NCBI GenBank assembly: GCA_026225945.1
Contig: JAMJFZ010000320.1
Coordinates: 15,135,001 to 15,199,000 of the forward strand
Direction: 5' to 3'
Source of the DNA: Cricetomys ansorgei
Taxonomy: Eukaryota; Chordata; Mammalia; Rodentia; Nesomyidae
Length of the DNA: 64,000 nt
The notes below the pieces were generated by a model. That model did not search any database. It saw only the letters and a list, made by a program, of their open reading frames with translations, and had not been told where the DNA came from. Shown here piece by piece: positions 42,750 to 54,656 of the stretch. Each line of letters starts with the position of its first letter. Positions within the stretch are counted from its first letter, which is position 1. The translations under genes were made by a program, and so were the position numbers.

Positions 42750-43865
42750 GCTCAGCGACACAGACGCGCATGAAGCAGGTGTGGGCTTTGAGCAAATCCG
42801 AAAATGAAAACGGAAAGGCGCATGCATCTGCAGGGGGGAATCCCCTGGTCCCGGGACAACCACCGCGTACCTATCTGGGGGTGCTAGTCTGCACGTGGGT
42901 GTTGGTTACCCCGGTATGTGTTTGATTCTGACTTTGGGATGGAGGCTGCTTCAATTAAATGCGGAGATCTCAGCAATTCTAGTAGAAATGTAGGGGCTGG
43001 GGGAGATCTTGCGACGTCCCGGAGGAGCCGGTTAGATACTAAGGAATGAATGGGTGAGCTTTTCTGAAGACGCTAGGCTGAGAGATATGCAAAACAGAGT
43101 GAACCTCTTTGCCACCAGGGCCCATTATTTTTCTTTGGGTTGGAGTTTGGGGTTGGTTCATTGTAAGGTATGTTGGTTCGGTCAACTGAGTGGCTTTTCC
43201 CTGATTTCTGCCTCTTAGCTAATGGGATATTTCAAAGAGAACTCTGGTCTGTTTCTGTTTTCCGTTATTATTTTTTGTTTATTTTACTGTGTAGTACTTT
43301 TGTTTTGTGTTGTTTTTAATGGTACTGGAATTAAGTCACGTGTCTGTCTGTCTGTCTGTCTGTATTGGGGAGTAGAGAACTTGGAGGGCATGTGGAGCGA
43401 ATACAACCATCTCAGTTGCCTCTGGAAATCCATGGATGAGCTGACATGGAAATTTACCTGGCTTTATCTTTGGAGTGGCTCCAGATCTGCTCAGGTGGTT
43501 CTGGGGCAAACGGGATTCCAGCCAGGTTGGCATACCTGGCATTGGTGTGGAGCAGCTGGCCTTAGTGGGATTACTTCTTTGAACTCCAAATTCAGAGGTC
43601 AGTAACTTTTTACTGTTAGTCACCAGGGTAACTACACACTACAGCTGGGATGGGGTGTAGGCTTAAGTAAGGTGTTTCAGCCGGGACACCAACAGCGTGG
43701 ATGGAGGACGTTGGCCAGAATATGTTACAATGTGAATTGTGAGCTCCCTATCTTAGGATGAAAAAGGTGGATGTTGACTGGAAATGCAAATTCCTGGACT
43801 CTACTTTAAATCAACCTCTGGGACTGGAACTTAGTTGCCTGTGTTTTAACACCCCCACCCCCCAT
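42750..43865. other. Putative intron 1, proximal part
   Basis: If the exon call is right this is intronic. A (CTGT)n run lies at 43341-43363 and T-rich sequence precedes it. No repeat family or further exon is recognised. Confidence 0.35.
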
Positions 43866-43867
43866 TG

Positions 43868-43940
43868 TAACAGATACATATTAAGCACCTACTCTGTACC
43901 GGCATACTCTGTACGGGCTTACATAGTTTTGTAAGCTCTA
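43868..43940 (-). mobile_element. L2/MIR 3'-end fragment, antisense
   Basis: 'acatattaagcacctactct' and 'gtaccggcatactctgtacg' match the antisense L2/MIR 3' terminus with a small internal duplication of 'tactctgtac'. Confidence 0.5.
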
Positions 43941-44058
43941 AGAGCCCAGTGGGGAACGTGGTAGCCAAGAGCTGTGTTTCTGTGGAGAGAGAGGCCACCC
44001 TACTTTCATGAGGACAGAAAAGAAAAGGCCCCAGACAACAGCCCTGCCCCCTCAATGA

Positions 44059-44253
44059 TGTGTGAGGACATTGGGGGATGGAAGGGAGAAGGAGCCTATC
44101 AACCAGAGTACTGGCCTTTATCAGACGCTGAATCTGCCAGGGAACTTGATCTTGGAATTTGCCTGCTTTCAGAACTATGAAAAATACATTTCTGTTGTTT
44201 ATAAGCTAGCCAGACTGTGGTATTTTGTTGTAGCAACCTGAATGAAACAGGAC
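44059..44253 (+). mobile_element. MLT1-type MaLR LTR, 3' half
   Basis: 'tgtgtgaggacattggggga', 'aacttgatcttggaatttgc', 'aaatacatttctgttgttta' and 'ctgtggtattttgttgtagc' then 'gaatgaaacaggaca' follow the MLT1 3' end closely. Confidence 0.82.
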
Positions 44254-44255
44254 AC

Positions 44256-45004
44256 CAGGTTGGCATATGCATGCCACGTTGCCAGTCACAAACACCGGTA
44301 AAACTGCATGGCTAAATCTTCACTAACCGCTCCCCATGGGGCTAATTCTTGTTATTTACTTTTGAATCAAAGATATTTTTTTTCCTTCTGTGCAAAGCCA
44401 GAAGTTTGAATTTGTATTTGTTAGAAGATGTTAGAAATCAGATACAGAAAAGGAATTATAATGTAGCTACGATTAAGTGAATGCCTTCTTTGTTCCAGGC
44501 GTCTTCTGTCTCTTTGCTCGTTACAACCTTTTAAGTCAAAATTTAATAGATGATACATTTGCATGGCATAAAATGCAAATAATGCAAAAAGGTTTACGAT
44601 GAAAATTGTGCCTCCTGTTATAGTGCCCAACCAATGGGTTCCCTCCCAGTGTAACTGATGTAAATCCCACTCCTTGTGACCTTCCAGAAATACTCTCTCT
44701 ATAGACAGTTAGTATTCTTAATTTTTTTTACACACAAATGGAAGTGTGTAAGTATACTCTTTTGCATCTTGTTTTCTCCTACTGTCTACAAGTTCAGTAT
44801 TTATAGCTCTTTTTTTTTTTTAAAGCTGCATACAGAATGTCTTCACATGGCTAATCAGCATTAGAATGGCTTCTGATGTTGCTTTAATGCTGCAGTTAAT
44901 AGTCTTACAGACACTCGATTTTGCATATATGTAAGGCTCTTTCTGTATAACTCATTTCTGGTCAAATAACATAAACACTTATACTTTAATAGGTTACAAA
45001 AAAG
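44256..45004. other. Unassigned AT-rich sequence
   Basis: A T12 run is at about 44811-44822. No repeat or exon recognised. Confidence 0.3.
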
Positions 45005-45007
45005 CAG

Positions 45008-45165
45008 GGCAGACATTAAGAGCACTGATTACCTGGTGTTGAACAGTCACACTTCTGACAAGCTGTGTAAGGAGCTCCCCTCTTTGCCTCAGTTGCCCTC
45101 CTTTGCAAAGGATGGAGAATAAAAGTAGCTACCTAGGAGGATTATTCTAGTAGGTTTAGTTTGTG
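45008..45165 (+). mobile_element. MIR SINE
   Basis: 'taagagcactgattacctgg', 'tcacacttctgacaagctgt', 'cctctttgcctcagttgcc' and 'aataaaagtagctacctagg' follow the MIR head-to-tail order. Confidence 0.75.
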
Positions 45166-45169
45166 GCAC

Positions 45170-45605
45170 AACTAAACTTAGTAACTTCAAGCGATAACTG
45201 TTTTGCTTAGCTCACATCTGTAAGTTGGCTCAACTCAATGTCTCTACTCATCCAGGCTTTCTGTGGAGTTTTCCATTCTTCTGTAGTCAGTCCAATGGTC
45301 AGCTGAAAGGCGGACAGTCTAGGATGGCCTTCTATATCCGATGACTGAGAAATGAATTGGTCTTTGGGGACTGCATTTGGGTGGCTCGCGACATCTCGGG
45401 CTCCAGAAGATGAGCTGGCACTTCTTCAGAAGGTGGCACCAAGGTGCTACAGCTTGGCTTCCAGTGTGTGGAGCTCCCAGGGGCAGCGCAGCACTTCCCA
45501 AACCTCTGCTTGTGTCCATGTGTTATTGAACAGAGCAAGTCACAAGGCCACACTCAGCGTCTACGACAGGGACTTTCCAAGGACAAGAGCACAGTGAGTT
45601 TCATC
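45170..45605. other. Possible ancient mammal-wide repeat
   Basis: 'gagcaagtcacaaggccaca' and neighbouring words feel like an old mammal-wide element but I cannot name it. Opposing 66-81 codon frames are not supported. Confidence 0.3.
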
Positions 45606-45609
45606 ACCG

Positions 45610-45840
45610 TCATTTTTATATAATGTTTCACATGAAATATATTTTGATCGTATCCTCTTCCCCCTCCCAGGCCCTTAGGTCCTCCCCACATCTGTAATCA
45701 CACAGCATAACGTTCTCACCCTACTCAACTTCTTAAAACAAAGACAAAACACAACAATAAGACAAACAAAACAAATGAAACAAAAAAATCCCACCAAAAC
45801 AAACGAACATCCCAGTGAGTCCATTTTCTGTGATTAGTGG
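45610..45840 (-). mobile_element. L1 3' UTR fragment, antisense
   Basis: 'catgaaatatattttgatcg', 'tcctcttccccctcccagg' and an A/C-rich stretch ('caaacaaaacaaatgaaac') then 'cagtgagtccattttctgtg' resemble antisense rodent L1 3' UTR. Confidence 0.55.
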
Positions 45841-45844
45841 ACAT

Positions 45845-46495
45845 TTAGACAGGACCCAGTACAATACTTAGCGCACTTTTAGTGCTGTGCGAGGTTTTTT
45901 TAATTAAATTAACAACAGCACAGTCTCAACCAAATTGCCTCTGTAGAGATTGAACCAGTTTACTGTTCCATCCATGTGAGTCTGACTCCCTGTTTCTCCT
46001 TATGAGCAGCATCTAGGTCTTTTATCCATGGAGACAGAAGTCCTTACAGCCGTTTTATAGATTACAAAATGCTGTGCCCAGGCAGACTGTGCTCTGACAG
46101 TCCAGAGCCGAGCACAGCCCTGAATCGCGGACAGTCTGGCCCTGGAGCGCGTTGTGTGCCCTGCTGCTCTAGACAGCCTCCGTTGCCTGTCATTTCTGCT
46201 CATATTTGGATCTGAGAGGGCTGTCTGATTGCTGGGGTCTTTAGCAGTGATTCTGATTCCTGCCTGGCACACCGGAGTCAAAGCCAAGTGTCCGCGTAGA
46301 CAATGGGTTCTTTCCTGGCTGACAGGCAGTGCTGAAGGACGCCCGCCACTTTCCGTCCTTTAAGTTGAGAAGCTTGGAGCCTGAGCTCGTTTTGTTCTTA
46401 CTTTCTCTGTGTTTGCCACGTCCTTCTGGTTCAGTTTCTCCTTCACGGCGCAGGGATTCCTTCCCCCAAGGGGAAGATGGTATTTTTTTTCAGCG
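45845..46495. other. Unassigned sequence
   Basis: No recognised repeat, exon or RNA gene. Confidence 0.3.
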
Positions 46496-46496
46496 G

Positions 46497-46625
46497 CTCA
46501 GAACTTGATCTCGGGACACTAACTGCCTGGGTTCAAATCCAGTGTGCCAACTCTGACTGAAGTGTTAAGCCAACTCTGACTGAAGTGTTTTCTGATCTGA
46601 GTGGTAAGTTATAGGAAATGCTTAG
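46497..46625 (+). mobile_element. MIR fragment with 23-bp tandem duplication
   Basis: 'aactgcctgggttcaaatcc' is the MIR head. 'gccaactctgactgaagtgt' occurs at 46546 and again at 46569, a 23-bp tandem duplication. Confidence 0.55.
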
Positions 46626-46764
46626 TTTTTAATACTACAGGGCCAGTTCCCTCTCCTTCCGTCAGCTCTGTTCTATTTCATGTCCCTCTTGCCCCAAACC
46701 TATTTCTACATCCCTAGATATGTCTAGTAATAAGAACAACTAATTTTTTCACAGGACTCCCATA

Positions 46765-46942
46765 CCGACACATAATTAATCACTTAATTCTCATAACAAA
46801 ACTATGAACTAGGTGCTATTCTATTCTCATTTTCAGGCAAGGAAGCTAGCTATTGAATGGCTAAGTAGTTTGACTAGCACACTACAGCTAATTAATGATG
46901 CAGCAGGGGTTCTAAAAGAGGCATTTTGGCACGAAAGCCTGT
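46765..46942 (-). mobile_element. MIR SINE, antisense
   Basis: 'cttaattctcataacaaaac', 'tatgaactaggtgctattct', 'attctcattttcaggcaagg' and 'aagcctgtactc' match antisense MIR. With the fragment to its left it forms an inverted pair. Confidence 0.72.
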
Positions 46943-46944
46943 AC

Positions 46945-47725
46945 TCTTAAAGTTTACGCTATAAGAAAGAAAACCAAACATGCCGGACGTTTGGTGACTG
47001 AGGTCCAGTCCGGTGCTCCGAGGACACGGCTGGGGAACTAAGGCAGTCTCCGTCCTTGGCAGCCATTGAGTCCAGCCAGCTGTGGTTTAGACTGACAGTC
47101 ACAGCACACGGAAAATATAAAATTTCAGTCTTTTTGCCAAAAGCCTTTCCATTTCAATCATTACAATCCTGGCAAGATTTCAGCCATTGTGTCTCCCATG
47201 CGACTGAGGCCGGAGACTATTGAAAAAAGGTACTGGGTGTTTTTTAAATTTTTGTTTTTAAAATTAAAAAAAAAAAACCCAAAAAACAAAACTCTTAGCT
47301 GTTTTTTTCTGGCCAGCTCTTAGTCTTGTTACTTCTTGATTCTGTCAATGAACTGCCCTGGTGGCCATGACACTTATTTGCCAAAGCAGCAGGCGTATCA
47401 AATACAAACACAGATAAAGCCTGACTTTCTGAACTTAAAATTGCGTGTGTGTTCAAGGTGAAGGGAGGTGAGGAGGTCACTTCATAGGCATTATTCCACA
47501 CAGGCCAGATCTAACAGGATCATACTCGCCACACATCCAGCCACACATGTTTCCTTGTCACAGCCCAGGAGTCTGTCCTAGATGAGCAGCTCTACGTGGG
47601 CCCTATCTCACAGAGCTTGTAGCCTCTCCTAGCGCCAAACAGTATTATCTGTTGTGTATCCTGCTGCACGGGGGAGGGGACAGTGCTGGGGCACTGTAGT
47701 GGAGCTCTCTGCTTAGTCATGCGGT
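46945..47725. other. Unassigned sequence
   Basis: An A11 run occurs at about 47267-47277. No repeat or exon recognised. Confidence 0.3.
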
Positions 47726-47729
47726 CCAT

Positions 47730-48470
47730 GAATGGGGCCTTCAGAATGAGGCCAACAACTAGCTGAGACCTGAAGGATGAAATGGACATCCAGAGAAAAA
47801 AGAGGAAGATTGTATGCAGGTATCGCCGTGCCTAGCTTGTGCAAACAGGAGGAAGAGACAGTGCTTTTAAAGAGCAAGCAGCATCCAGAGTGGCCAGATG
47901 GACAGGTCAAGGGCAAAAAGGCAAGAACAAGAATTGAGATTGGAAAGGCAGGGGGAAGACAGGGGAGGAGATTTGGCGTAGGACGTGCTGAAAAGCGACT
48001 CCAGGGCGATGAAAAGCCATTGAGAGTTTCCTGGCAGATTTTTGTGCATTAAATACTTATTTCAAAAAGTTTCTTTGGCTGCTGGATATGGAATGGACTT
48101 GGGGTTGGGACAGGGCTAGAGATGACTGGTTAGGGACTGTCGTGGTCATTATGTCACCTGCACATGGGAGGGAGGTAAGGGAGTGAAGAGCTCTGTGGGA
48201 TCAGGAGGCTTGGTGACCGGTGGGTCGTGGAAGAGCAGGGAGGAATGTAGAGTGACTGACTCCCAGGTTCCGTGCTTGGCCGAACTGGGCCCGTCGTGGT
48301 GTGGCTCGGGTGGGTTGCTTCTGTTTATCCACTTGAGTTCGCGATCCCTTCAAGCCGTTTCAAGTAGCCAGGTGGGTGCGGAGTTGTGGAGCTTGGGGAA
48401 GTTTTATTTAAGGGTTACTGGTGTCTTGACGATGATTGGAGCCATTGGGGTATAAAACACCGCCCGGAGG
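47730..48470 (-). mobile_element. L2 LINE, antisense
   Basis: 'ctagctgagacctgaaggat', 'gaaaagccattgagagtttc', 'ctttggctgctggatatgga', 'gatgactggttagggactg', 'tagagtgactgactcccagg' and 'gccattggggtataaa' keep the order of antisense L2. Same orientation and portion as the copy at 9350. No usable frame. Confidence 0.62.
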
Positions 48471-48471
48471 G

Positions 48472-48935
48472 AGTGCTTTTACACAGTGGTTCACGGAACC
48501 CAGTGTGCATGTGAGCTCCTTGTTGACAGGGCAGCTTTCCAGGCAACACCTTGTTAGTCACCGATTCAGTAGAACTATAACCGGATGCCGGGAGCTACAG
48601 TACCTAGCAGAGACAGCACTACGTGTTACGTATACACGCTACAACCCGGCCAGGTTCTAAACCTCAGGGTTTAGAACCTAAACGTCTCTGGCAGACTCTG
48701 GCAAGACTAGCACTTAAGAAAAGACGGGGGCAGAACCAAAGTTTAGTATGTGAGAAAGGAATAAGAATAATACAGTGGTGGCCAAACACTTGCTCTCCCT
48801 TAAAAAGCAAACGTGCTGAGTCATACCTGGACCTGTGAAGATTGCACCCAAGGCAGTGGCCGCTGCAGCAGGCTCTGGTTGGCGATGACTGCAAACCAGG
48901 CCAAAATATCTCTTGCGAGAAATCTAGAAAAGTTG
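48472..48935. other. Unassigned sequence
   Basis: No recognised repeat or exon. Confidence 0.3.
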
Positions 48936-48939
48936 CACT

Positions 48940-49203
48940 GACTGGGACTTTTAGTCGGGGTTTCCAGAGCCTGCCACCAGGGCCACCGTCAGTGCCTCCG
49001 TGGAAATCTGTGAGACAGTGGGAATTGAGCACAACTTCAAACAGCGCTGCATTTCACACATCTCCCTGCCACTGGTGTTTCAGGGTCGCAGCAGCTACAG
49101 CCGGGCGGATCTTGACAAGTCTGAGCACCCAGAGCTGGACTACAAGAACTGGAGACTGGATAACCTGGAGGAGATTTCTAACGGTGTTGTGCTCTGCTCA
49201 TAG
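48940..49203 (+). pseudogene. Protein-like block: frameshifted processed pseudogene or exon
   Basis: From 49084 the + frame reads GRSSYSRADLDKSEHPELDY and then KNWRLDNLEEI before a stop at 49201. The charged, non-repetitive composition is unlike the random frames elsewhere. Just upstream, in a different frame, 'VRQWELSTTSNSAAFHTS' is rich in R, S and T like a mitochondrial presequence, so a frameshift would join presequence to mature protein. That favours a processed pseudogene. Against it, 'ccctgccactggtgtttcag' before 49084 is a passable splice acceptor and phase 0 would match the Met-Arg-Arg exon, but no good donor follows. I cannot name the protein. Confidence 0.35.
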
Positions 49204-49204
49204 A

Positions 49205-49995
49205 TCTGTACCTAGTCCAGGTCTCACCAGAGAGGCCCCCTCCAGCAGCTGATGGGAGCATATGAAGAGGCCCAGGACCAAACATTGTGCAGAGATCGGG
49301 CAGAACCATGGAAGAAAATTCTACAAGAAAACCCCACCCAGAACCAGATGTGAGAACGCACGAGGAAATAACAAGGCTGGTAAAGAGTATACGGGGTATA
49401 GCAAGGAGCGGGGCCAGGAAGACAACGTAGGGGTTCAGCGATGGAGACGCAAACAGCATCCAGCCACCTCTGCCCAGCTCCGGTTCTCTCTACGCCTAGT
49501 CCTTACCTATACAGCACTCCAGGTCGAGGCAACAAGCTAGTGCTGTCCTCTGCTGTTCTTGTGCTTTCTAGTTTTGCGCTTCTCCTCCTCTTCCTCCTCC
49601 TCTTCCTCCTTCTACCCTCCTTTTGCTCCTCCTCCTTTCTTCTTCCTCCACCTTTCTTTCTCTTTCCTCTTACTGTTACAGCTCCTGAAGTCCAGAGGCT
49701 GGCCTGGTTTATGATATTGGGGTCACATGTCTTTATCATCTCTTTTTAGTCTACTGTTAACCAAAACCTGAACACCCCTAATTTTTCCTTTGCCTCAACA
49801 TTATACCATTCCCCATGTATGTCTCCTTCCTCCACCTCCCATCTGGCACTCTAATACAAATTTCTAGTCTCACCATGAGAACGTTTCCTTTCCATTCATA
49901 CCCACAACAACGAACACATTCCCTTCGCTCCCTCAAACAGTCAGTTCTTATCAGTGTCTGCGTTGTGGCCACCAGCCACTGTATTATCAGAGTAG
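49205..49995. other. Possible ERV/L1-related sequence and CT-rich tract
   Basis: 'gtctcaccagagaggccccc' then 'cagcagctgatgggagcat' and 'aaacattgtgcagagatcgg' recall a common rodent retroelement segment I cannot name. A polypyrimidine TCC/TTC tract fills 49579-49675. Confidence 0.35.
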
Positions 49996-50950
49996 GTTAA
50001 CTGCTGAGTTGAGACGATTGCTGCAGACAGTACCCAGCCCTCAGGAGTGACCTGAAGATAGAAGCTGATGCCTGGGACACCAGTCTAGCAGAGGAACACA
50101 CCACAACTGTACTACAGTCTAGTACTCTCTGAACACTGCACATACCTTCACTGAAGGAAGAGAGACAACCTTGAAAGAATAGCTCCACCACCACCACCAC
50201 CACCAAATCTGAATAAGCAGTATAGCTACAGAGAGGCAGGCCCCAGTACAAAAACACAAAGTCACACGGAAACCCAAGGCAACATGTCTCCTCTAAGAGT
50301 AACGAATCCCATCGTAGTGTCACCAGTGAAGGTGGCTTAGATGAAATTCCAGGTGCAGAATTAAAAAAGACTAATGTGAATATGTTCACACAGCTCAAAC
50401 AGGACACGGATGTTTTCCAGAAGAATACAAATTACGGTATGGCATAAAGAAGCCAATTCATGATGTGAAGTTGGAATTCAATAAAGATGTAGAAATACGG
50501 AAGAAAAACCAAAACAAGATGAGGAATAAAATGTAAAACACAGTAGGACAAATAAAAATTTCAATGGAAAGCCTCACCAATAATGGACTACTTGGAAGAT
50601 AGAATACCAGGATTCGAAGACAAAATAGAGAAATAGCAGCAGATTTGACTGGAAAGCAGAATCGTTCTTCTTACTGCCTCCAAGAAACACATCTCACCAG
50701 CAAAGATAAATCCTACCTTATGGCGGAAGGATGGAAAAGGTATTTCAAGCCCGTGGAACCAGAAAACAAGCGGGTGTTGCGATTCTAACACCTGACAAAA
50801 CAGACCTCAAGCCAAATCTAGACAGAAGAGTTGAAGAGCGTCTCTTCATACCAATCAAGAAGACAGTCCATCGAGAGGAAATTATCATTCTAAATACATA
50901 TGCAGCAAACCCAGACTCGTCTAATTTTATGTAAAATAGTACTAGATTTA

Positions 50951-51128
50951 GCCAGGCATAGTGGCACATACCTGTAATCCCAGCATGTGCGAGGCAGAGG
51001 CAGGCAGATCTCTGTGAGTTCAAGGCTAGCCTCGTTTACATAGTGAGTTTCAGGACAGCCGGGGCTATATAGTGAGACCCTGCTTGGAGAAAACCAAAAC
51101 CCAAACCAAAACAAAAATAAATAAATAA
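50951..51128 (+). mobile_element. B1 SINE inserted in L1, with target duplications
   Basis: 'gccaggcatagtggcacata', 'cctgtaatcccagcatgtgc', 'gaggcagaggcaggcagatc' and 'atagtgagaccctgcttgg', then an A-rich tail ending in AAAT units. The 18-bp flank aaaatagtactagattta (50933-50950) recurs as aaaatagcactaggttta (51127-51144) with two differences. Confidence 0.93.
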
Positions 51129-51247
51129 AATAGCACTAGGTTTAAAGTCACAGATTAATGTCAGCGTAGTCACCGCGATGTCAGTACTCAGTTCTCACCA
51201 TTAGACAGATCAACCGGATGAAAAATTAACAAGGTCTTAGAATTAGG

Positions 51248-51470
51248 TGCTGGAGAGATGACTCAGTGGTCCAGACTACTTGTTCTTGCAGAGGAGCAAG
51301 ATTTGGTTCCTGGTACCTACACGGTGACTCACAATCACCCATAACTCCCGTTTCAGGGGTCTGATGCCCTCTTTTGACTTCCGTGGGCACCAGGCACGCA
51401 TGCGACACACACATACGTGCAACAAAAGCTCTCATGCACATGAAGTAAAATAAATAATTATTTTTTTCGA
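51248..51470 (+). mobile_element. B2/B3-type SINE inserted in L1
   Basis: 'ggtgctggagagatgactca' opens the tRNA-derived head with its A box. 'gatttggttcctggtaccta' is the B-box region, 'ctgatgccctcttttgactt' the body, 'gggcaccaggcacgcatgcg' the 3' region and 'aaataaataattattttttt' the tail. Near complete. Confidence 0.92.
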
Positions 51471-53401
51471 CTATAGAGTTAAATGACATGAGAGATCAAG
51501 TGGTTCTAACAAACATCTATAGAAACAAGAACAGCCATTCTTCCCAGCAGCCCGTGAAACCTCCGCAACAGATCACACATTAGGACACAAAACAAGTCTC
51601 AACAAACATAGAAAAATCAGGAAAGCGAGCCCACTCATATTAGCTTAAAATAAAATACCTTGGAATAAACTTAAACAAAGAAGTGAAAGACATATAATGA
51701 GACCTTTAAGATACTAAAGAGAGGAAATTTAAAAGACACCAGAAGATGGAAAGACCTCCCATGCTCGTGGATCATTAGTCCTAATATTGAGAAAATGGTA
51801 ATCCTGTCAAAAGTGATCGTCATAAAAAAAATCCCAACACAATTTCTCCCATGAATTGAAAGAGCAATCTTAAAGTTCACTTGAAAGCACACAAGACCCT
51901 GGAGACTCGAGAACAAGTCTGAACAGTAAACTTGTTGCTAGAGATAGCACCGCATCTGATTTCAAGTTATACTGCAGAGCGCCATCATAACAACAACACG
52001 GAGCTGGCACAAAATCAGACACATGGACCACGGGAACAGAATTGAAGATCCAGATGTAAGTCATGCACCTTCAGCCGCCTTGTTTTTGACAAAGCTGACA
52101 AAAAACATACAGCGGAGAGAAGATAGCTTCCTCAACAGTGGTGCTGGGAAACCTGAGTACCGAATGAAACCTGATCCCTTTCTCTCACCCCGTCTACAAA
52201 TCGACTCCAAATGAATCAAAGACCTCAGCGTTGGATCTGAAACTTCTAGAGGAAAGAGAATGGAGCACACGTCAGGACGTAGGCTCGGGTAAGGACTTTC
52301 TGGATAGACCTCAGTCAAGCAGGAAGTAAGATCAGTAATCAACAATGGGCCACCTTGAAATTACAAGGCTCCTATAGGACAAAGGGAACTGTTAGTTGAC
52401 TGGGGAGACTGTCTATCGAATGGGAGAAAAATCTTTGGCAGTTATATGTCTGACAGAGTATTAGTGTCTAGAACACACGAAAATCTTTTACTAAACATTA
52501 AGAAAACAAACAAGCCAGTTAGAAACTGGCTATGAAAGTGGACAGAGAGTTTTCAAAAGAAGAAATACAAATGGCTAAGAAACGTTTTTAGAAGCGTCCA
52601 CATCCTTAGTCATCAGGGAAACGCCGATGAAAACTATTTTGAGACTCCCTTTTACCTCCGTCAGAATGGCTCTAAGATCAAGAGAAGAAACGACGAAAAA
52701 AATTAAAGGATTTGGGGGAGGGGAGCTTGTTTACTGTTTGTAGGGGTACAAACTAGTGCAGCCACTGTGGAAATCAGTGTGACGCTTCTCAATAAGCTAA
52801 AAGTAGAATTACCACATTACCCAGTTATTCCAGTCCCTGACATATACTCATATGTACGAACTCTAGTTCAGACTATGGAGATGCCCGTACAGCCATGTTC
52901 TTTGCCGCCTCATTCACGATTGTTAGGAATTGGAAGCAACCTGGATGTCCATTATCTGACAAATGGATACCGAGAACGTGATACTGACACACAACGGAAT
53001 ATTATTCATCCGTAAAGAAAAGTGACATCTGCGGGGAAATGGAGATTGCTGGGGAAAATTATGCTGAATAAGTTTACCCAGACCCAGAAAAACAAATGGC
53101 ACGTGTTCGTCTTGCTTGTGGATCCCAGCTTTGGATCTTCAGAGTTGTGTGTTTGCTGAGAATACCTATAGAAGTCCAGAGAAGAGAGAGACCGTAGGGG
53201 AGGAGATCTTAGAAGGGGATAGTAGAGCATCGAGACGTGAGGAGGGGAGGGAAAGTAATGGAGGAAAGGCTTAAATGGGGAGGGAAATGAGAGAGCAGGG
53301 AAGCACAGGAGGCAGGGAGAGGGATTCTTAACACTAAATATGTTTGGAAAAAACACACGAAAGCCTGCTACTTATAGGGCACCAAAAGAAATAACAATAA
53401 A

Positions 53402-54605
53402 AAACTGGTTTGAATGGAGGTAGCTTATACAGAGGCATTCTCCCAGAAACCCTCCTTTATTAAGTAAAAGAATCCCCAAACTAAATGTGGAATACTTCCC
53501 TTCTAATTTTCACTCCCACCCCCCAAACTGTACGGACTGTTGCTGTTGCTCTTGGTTGCCTGCCGGAACTTGATGGTAGGACTGTATTACCAAAGATACT
53601 GCAGTTTTGACCACAGGATATGGAGAGGTCAAGCTAGTATTGACCTAGAGTCTAGAATCTAGGTCAACCTAGATGACCCTGAGGGTTGTCTTTCAAAGTT
53701 CTAGAAAGTGCTGTGCTGGTGATGGCAGAGAAAAGTCACCAATGGTCTTACCCAGCTGTGAACCCTGCAAACCACAGTAATAACTGGTCTACCAAGATCT
53801 ATCCACTCCTGCAATAGTGGCATGGAGTTATAGGGGTAAACAAGTACTTCCTGGTTAGATTTAAGACCCATTCCACAGGAGATACTCATGCCTGGTATTA
53901 CAAACGTGCCCAAACTTGTGGCTGCAAAGATCATAGACCTAGGAGAGAGCATACTTCTACTATTTTGCTAAATCTTTATGTTTATGCCCATATATTAGTT
54001 CAGCTTCAAGCTGGTAAGTATAGTTAAGAGAGGGCTGGGTGGTTGCTAATTACAGTTAGTCAGAAGCCAGTCGCAGGCTCTGGATAGTTCTGTCCAGGTT
54101 TTTTGGAACTTGGCCAGTATCTGGGCCCTGAAGCCTTGGTGATATTCAGGGGCTAGTCTAAATTTAGCTTACGTATTTTCTGTGTTTTTGAACATCTTTG
54201 TTATGTAGACTGGTGTTGCATTAAAATAGATCTCTTTCTGTAGCTCAGTTCTTGTATGTTTTGTTACTACTGATAAACGAACCTCCATTGACTTTACGCT
54301 TGAAATGTTCGGCGCATAGTCTCAATACGTATGCATATATTTTGCATATACCTAAAAATATTTAGTTGACTTTTCAAAACCAGCTTCCTCCCTCATTTTG
54401 GAAGAAGAAATCAATTCAAATTCATTCACCTAACATTCTTGAAAAGTTGAGTTGAGGTAGGGCTAGGGCTGCCGAAATGCGTGCCCCGCTTAGCTCTGAG
54501 AGTTCAGAGTTCAGTGAGGAGCAGACTGTTAAACTGCACTGGCAGAAGCACACCCGGAACGTGGCCTAGAGAAAAACGGCGATGCAGGGCGGGGAGAACA
54601 CTTAG
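53402..54605. other. Unassigned sequence
   Basis: No recognised repeat, exon or RNA gene. A local inverted pattern around 'gacctagagtctagaatcta' and 'ggtcaacctagatgacc' lies near 53643-53677. Confidence 0.3.
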
Positions 54606-54608
54606 AAA

Positions 54609-54652
54609 GGTGATCATCTCCTTCAGTGGCGGTGATCATCTCCTTCAGTGGT
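54609..54652 (+). repeat. 22-bp tandem duplication
   Basis: 'ggtgatcatctccttcagtg' starts at 54609 and again at 54631, exact over 21 bases. Confidence 0.95.
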
Positions 54653-54656
54653 GGAA

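Larger units (their letters stand above)
50000..53400 (+). mobile_element. L1 LINE, internally deleted, interrupted by B1 and B2
   Basis: In sense order: 5' part/ORF1-like sequence (about 50180-50640, with 'aaggcaacatgtctcctcta' and the coiled-coil region 'tggaaagcctcaccaataa'), then directly ORF2 endonuclease. One frame from 50731 holds KQAGVAILTPDKTDLKPN and REEIIILNTYAANP, an L1 APE-type endonuclease signature. B1 interrupts at 50951 and B2 at 51245. After 51660 ORF2 continues much further downstream ('ccttggaataaacttaaac'), so most of the reverse transcriptase is deleted. The 3' UTR ends near 53400. Many stops; not mobile. Confidence 0.85.

Noticed and set aside
42043..42863. 250- and 205-codon minus frames and several plus frames over the CpG island
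   Set aside because: GC-rich sequence has few stop codons in all frames. The products are Arg/Pro/Gly/Ala-rich with no domain and mutually overlapping.
50731..50934. 67-codon frame with endonuclease-like residues
   Set aside because: It is a surviving piece of L1 ORF2, cut off by a B1 insertion; annotated as part of the L1.
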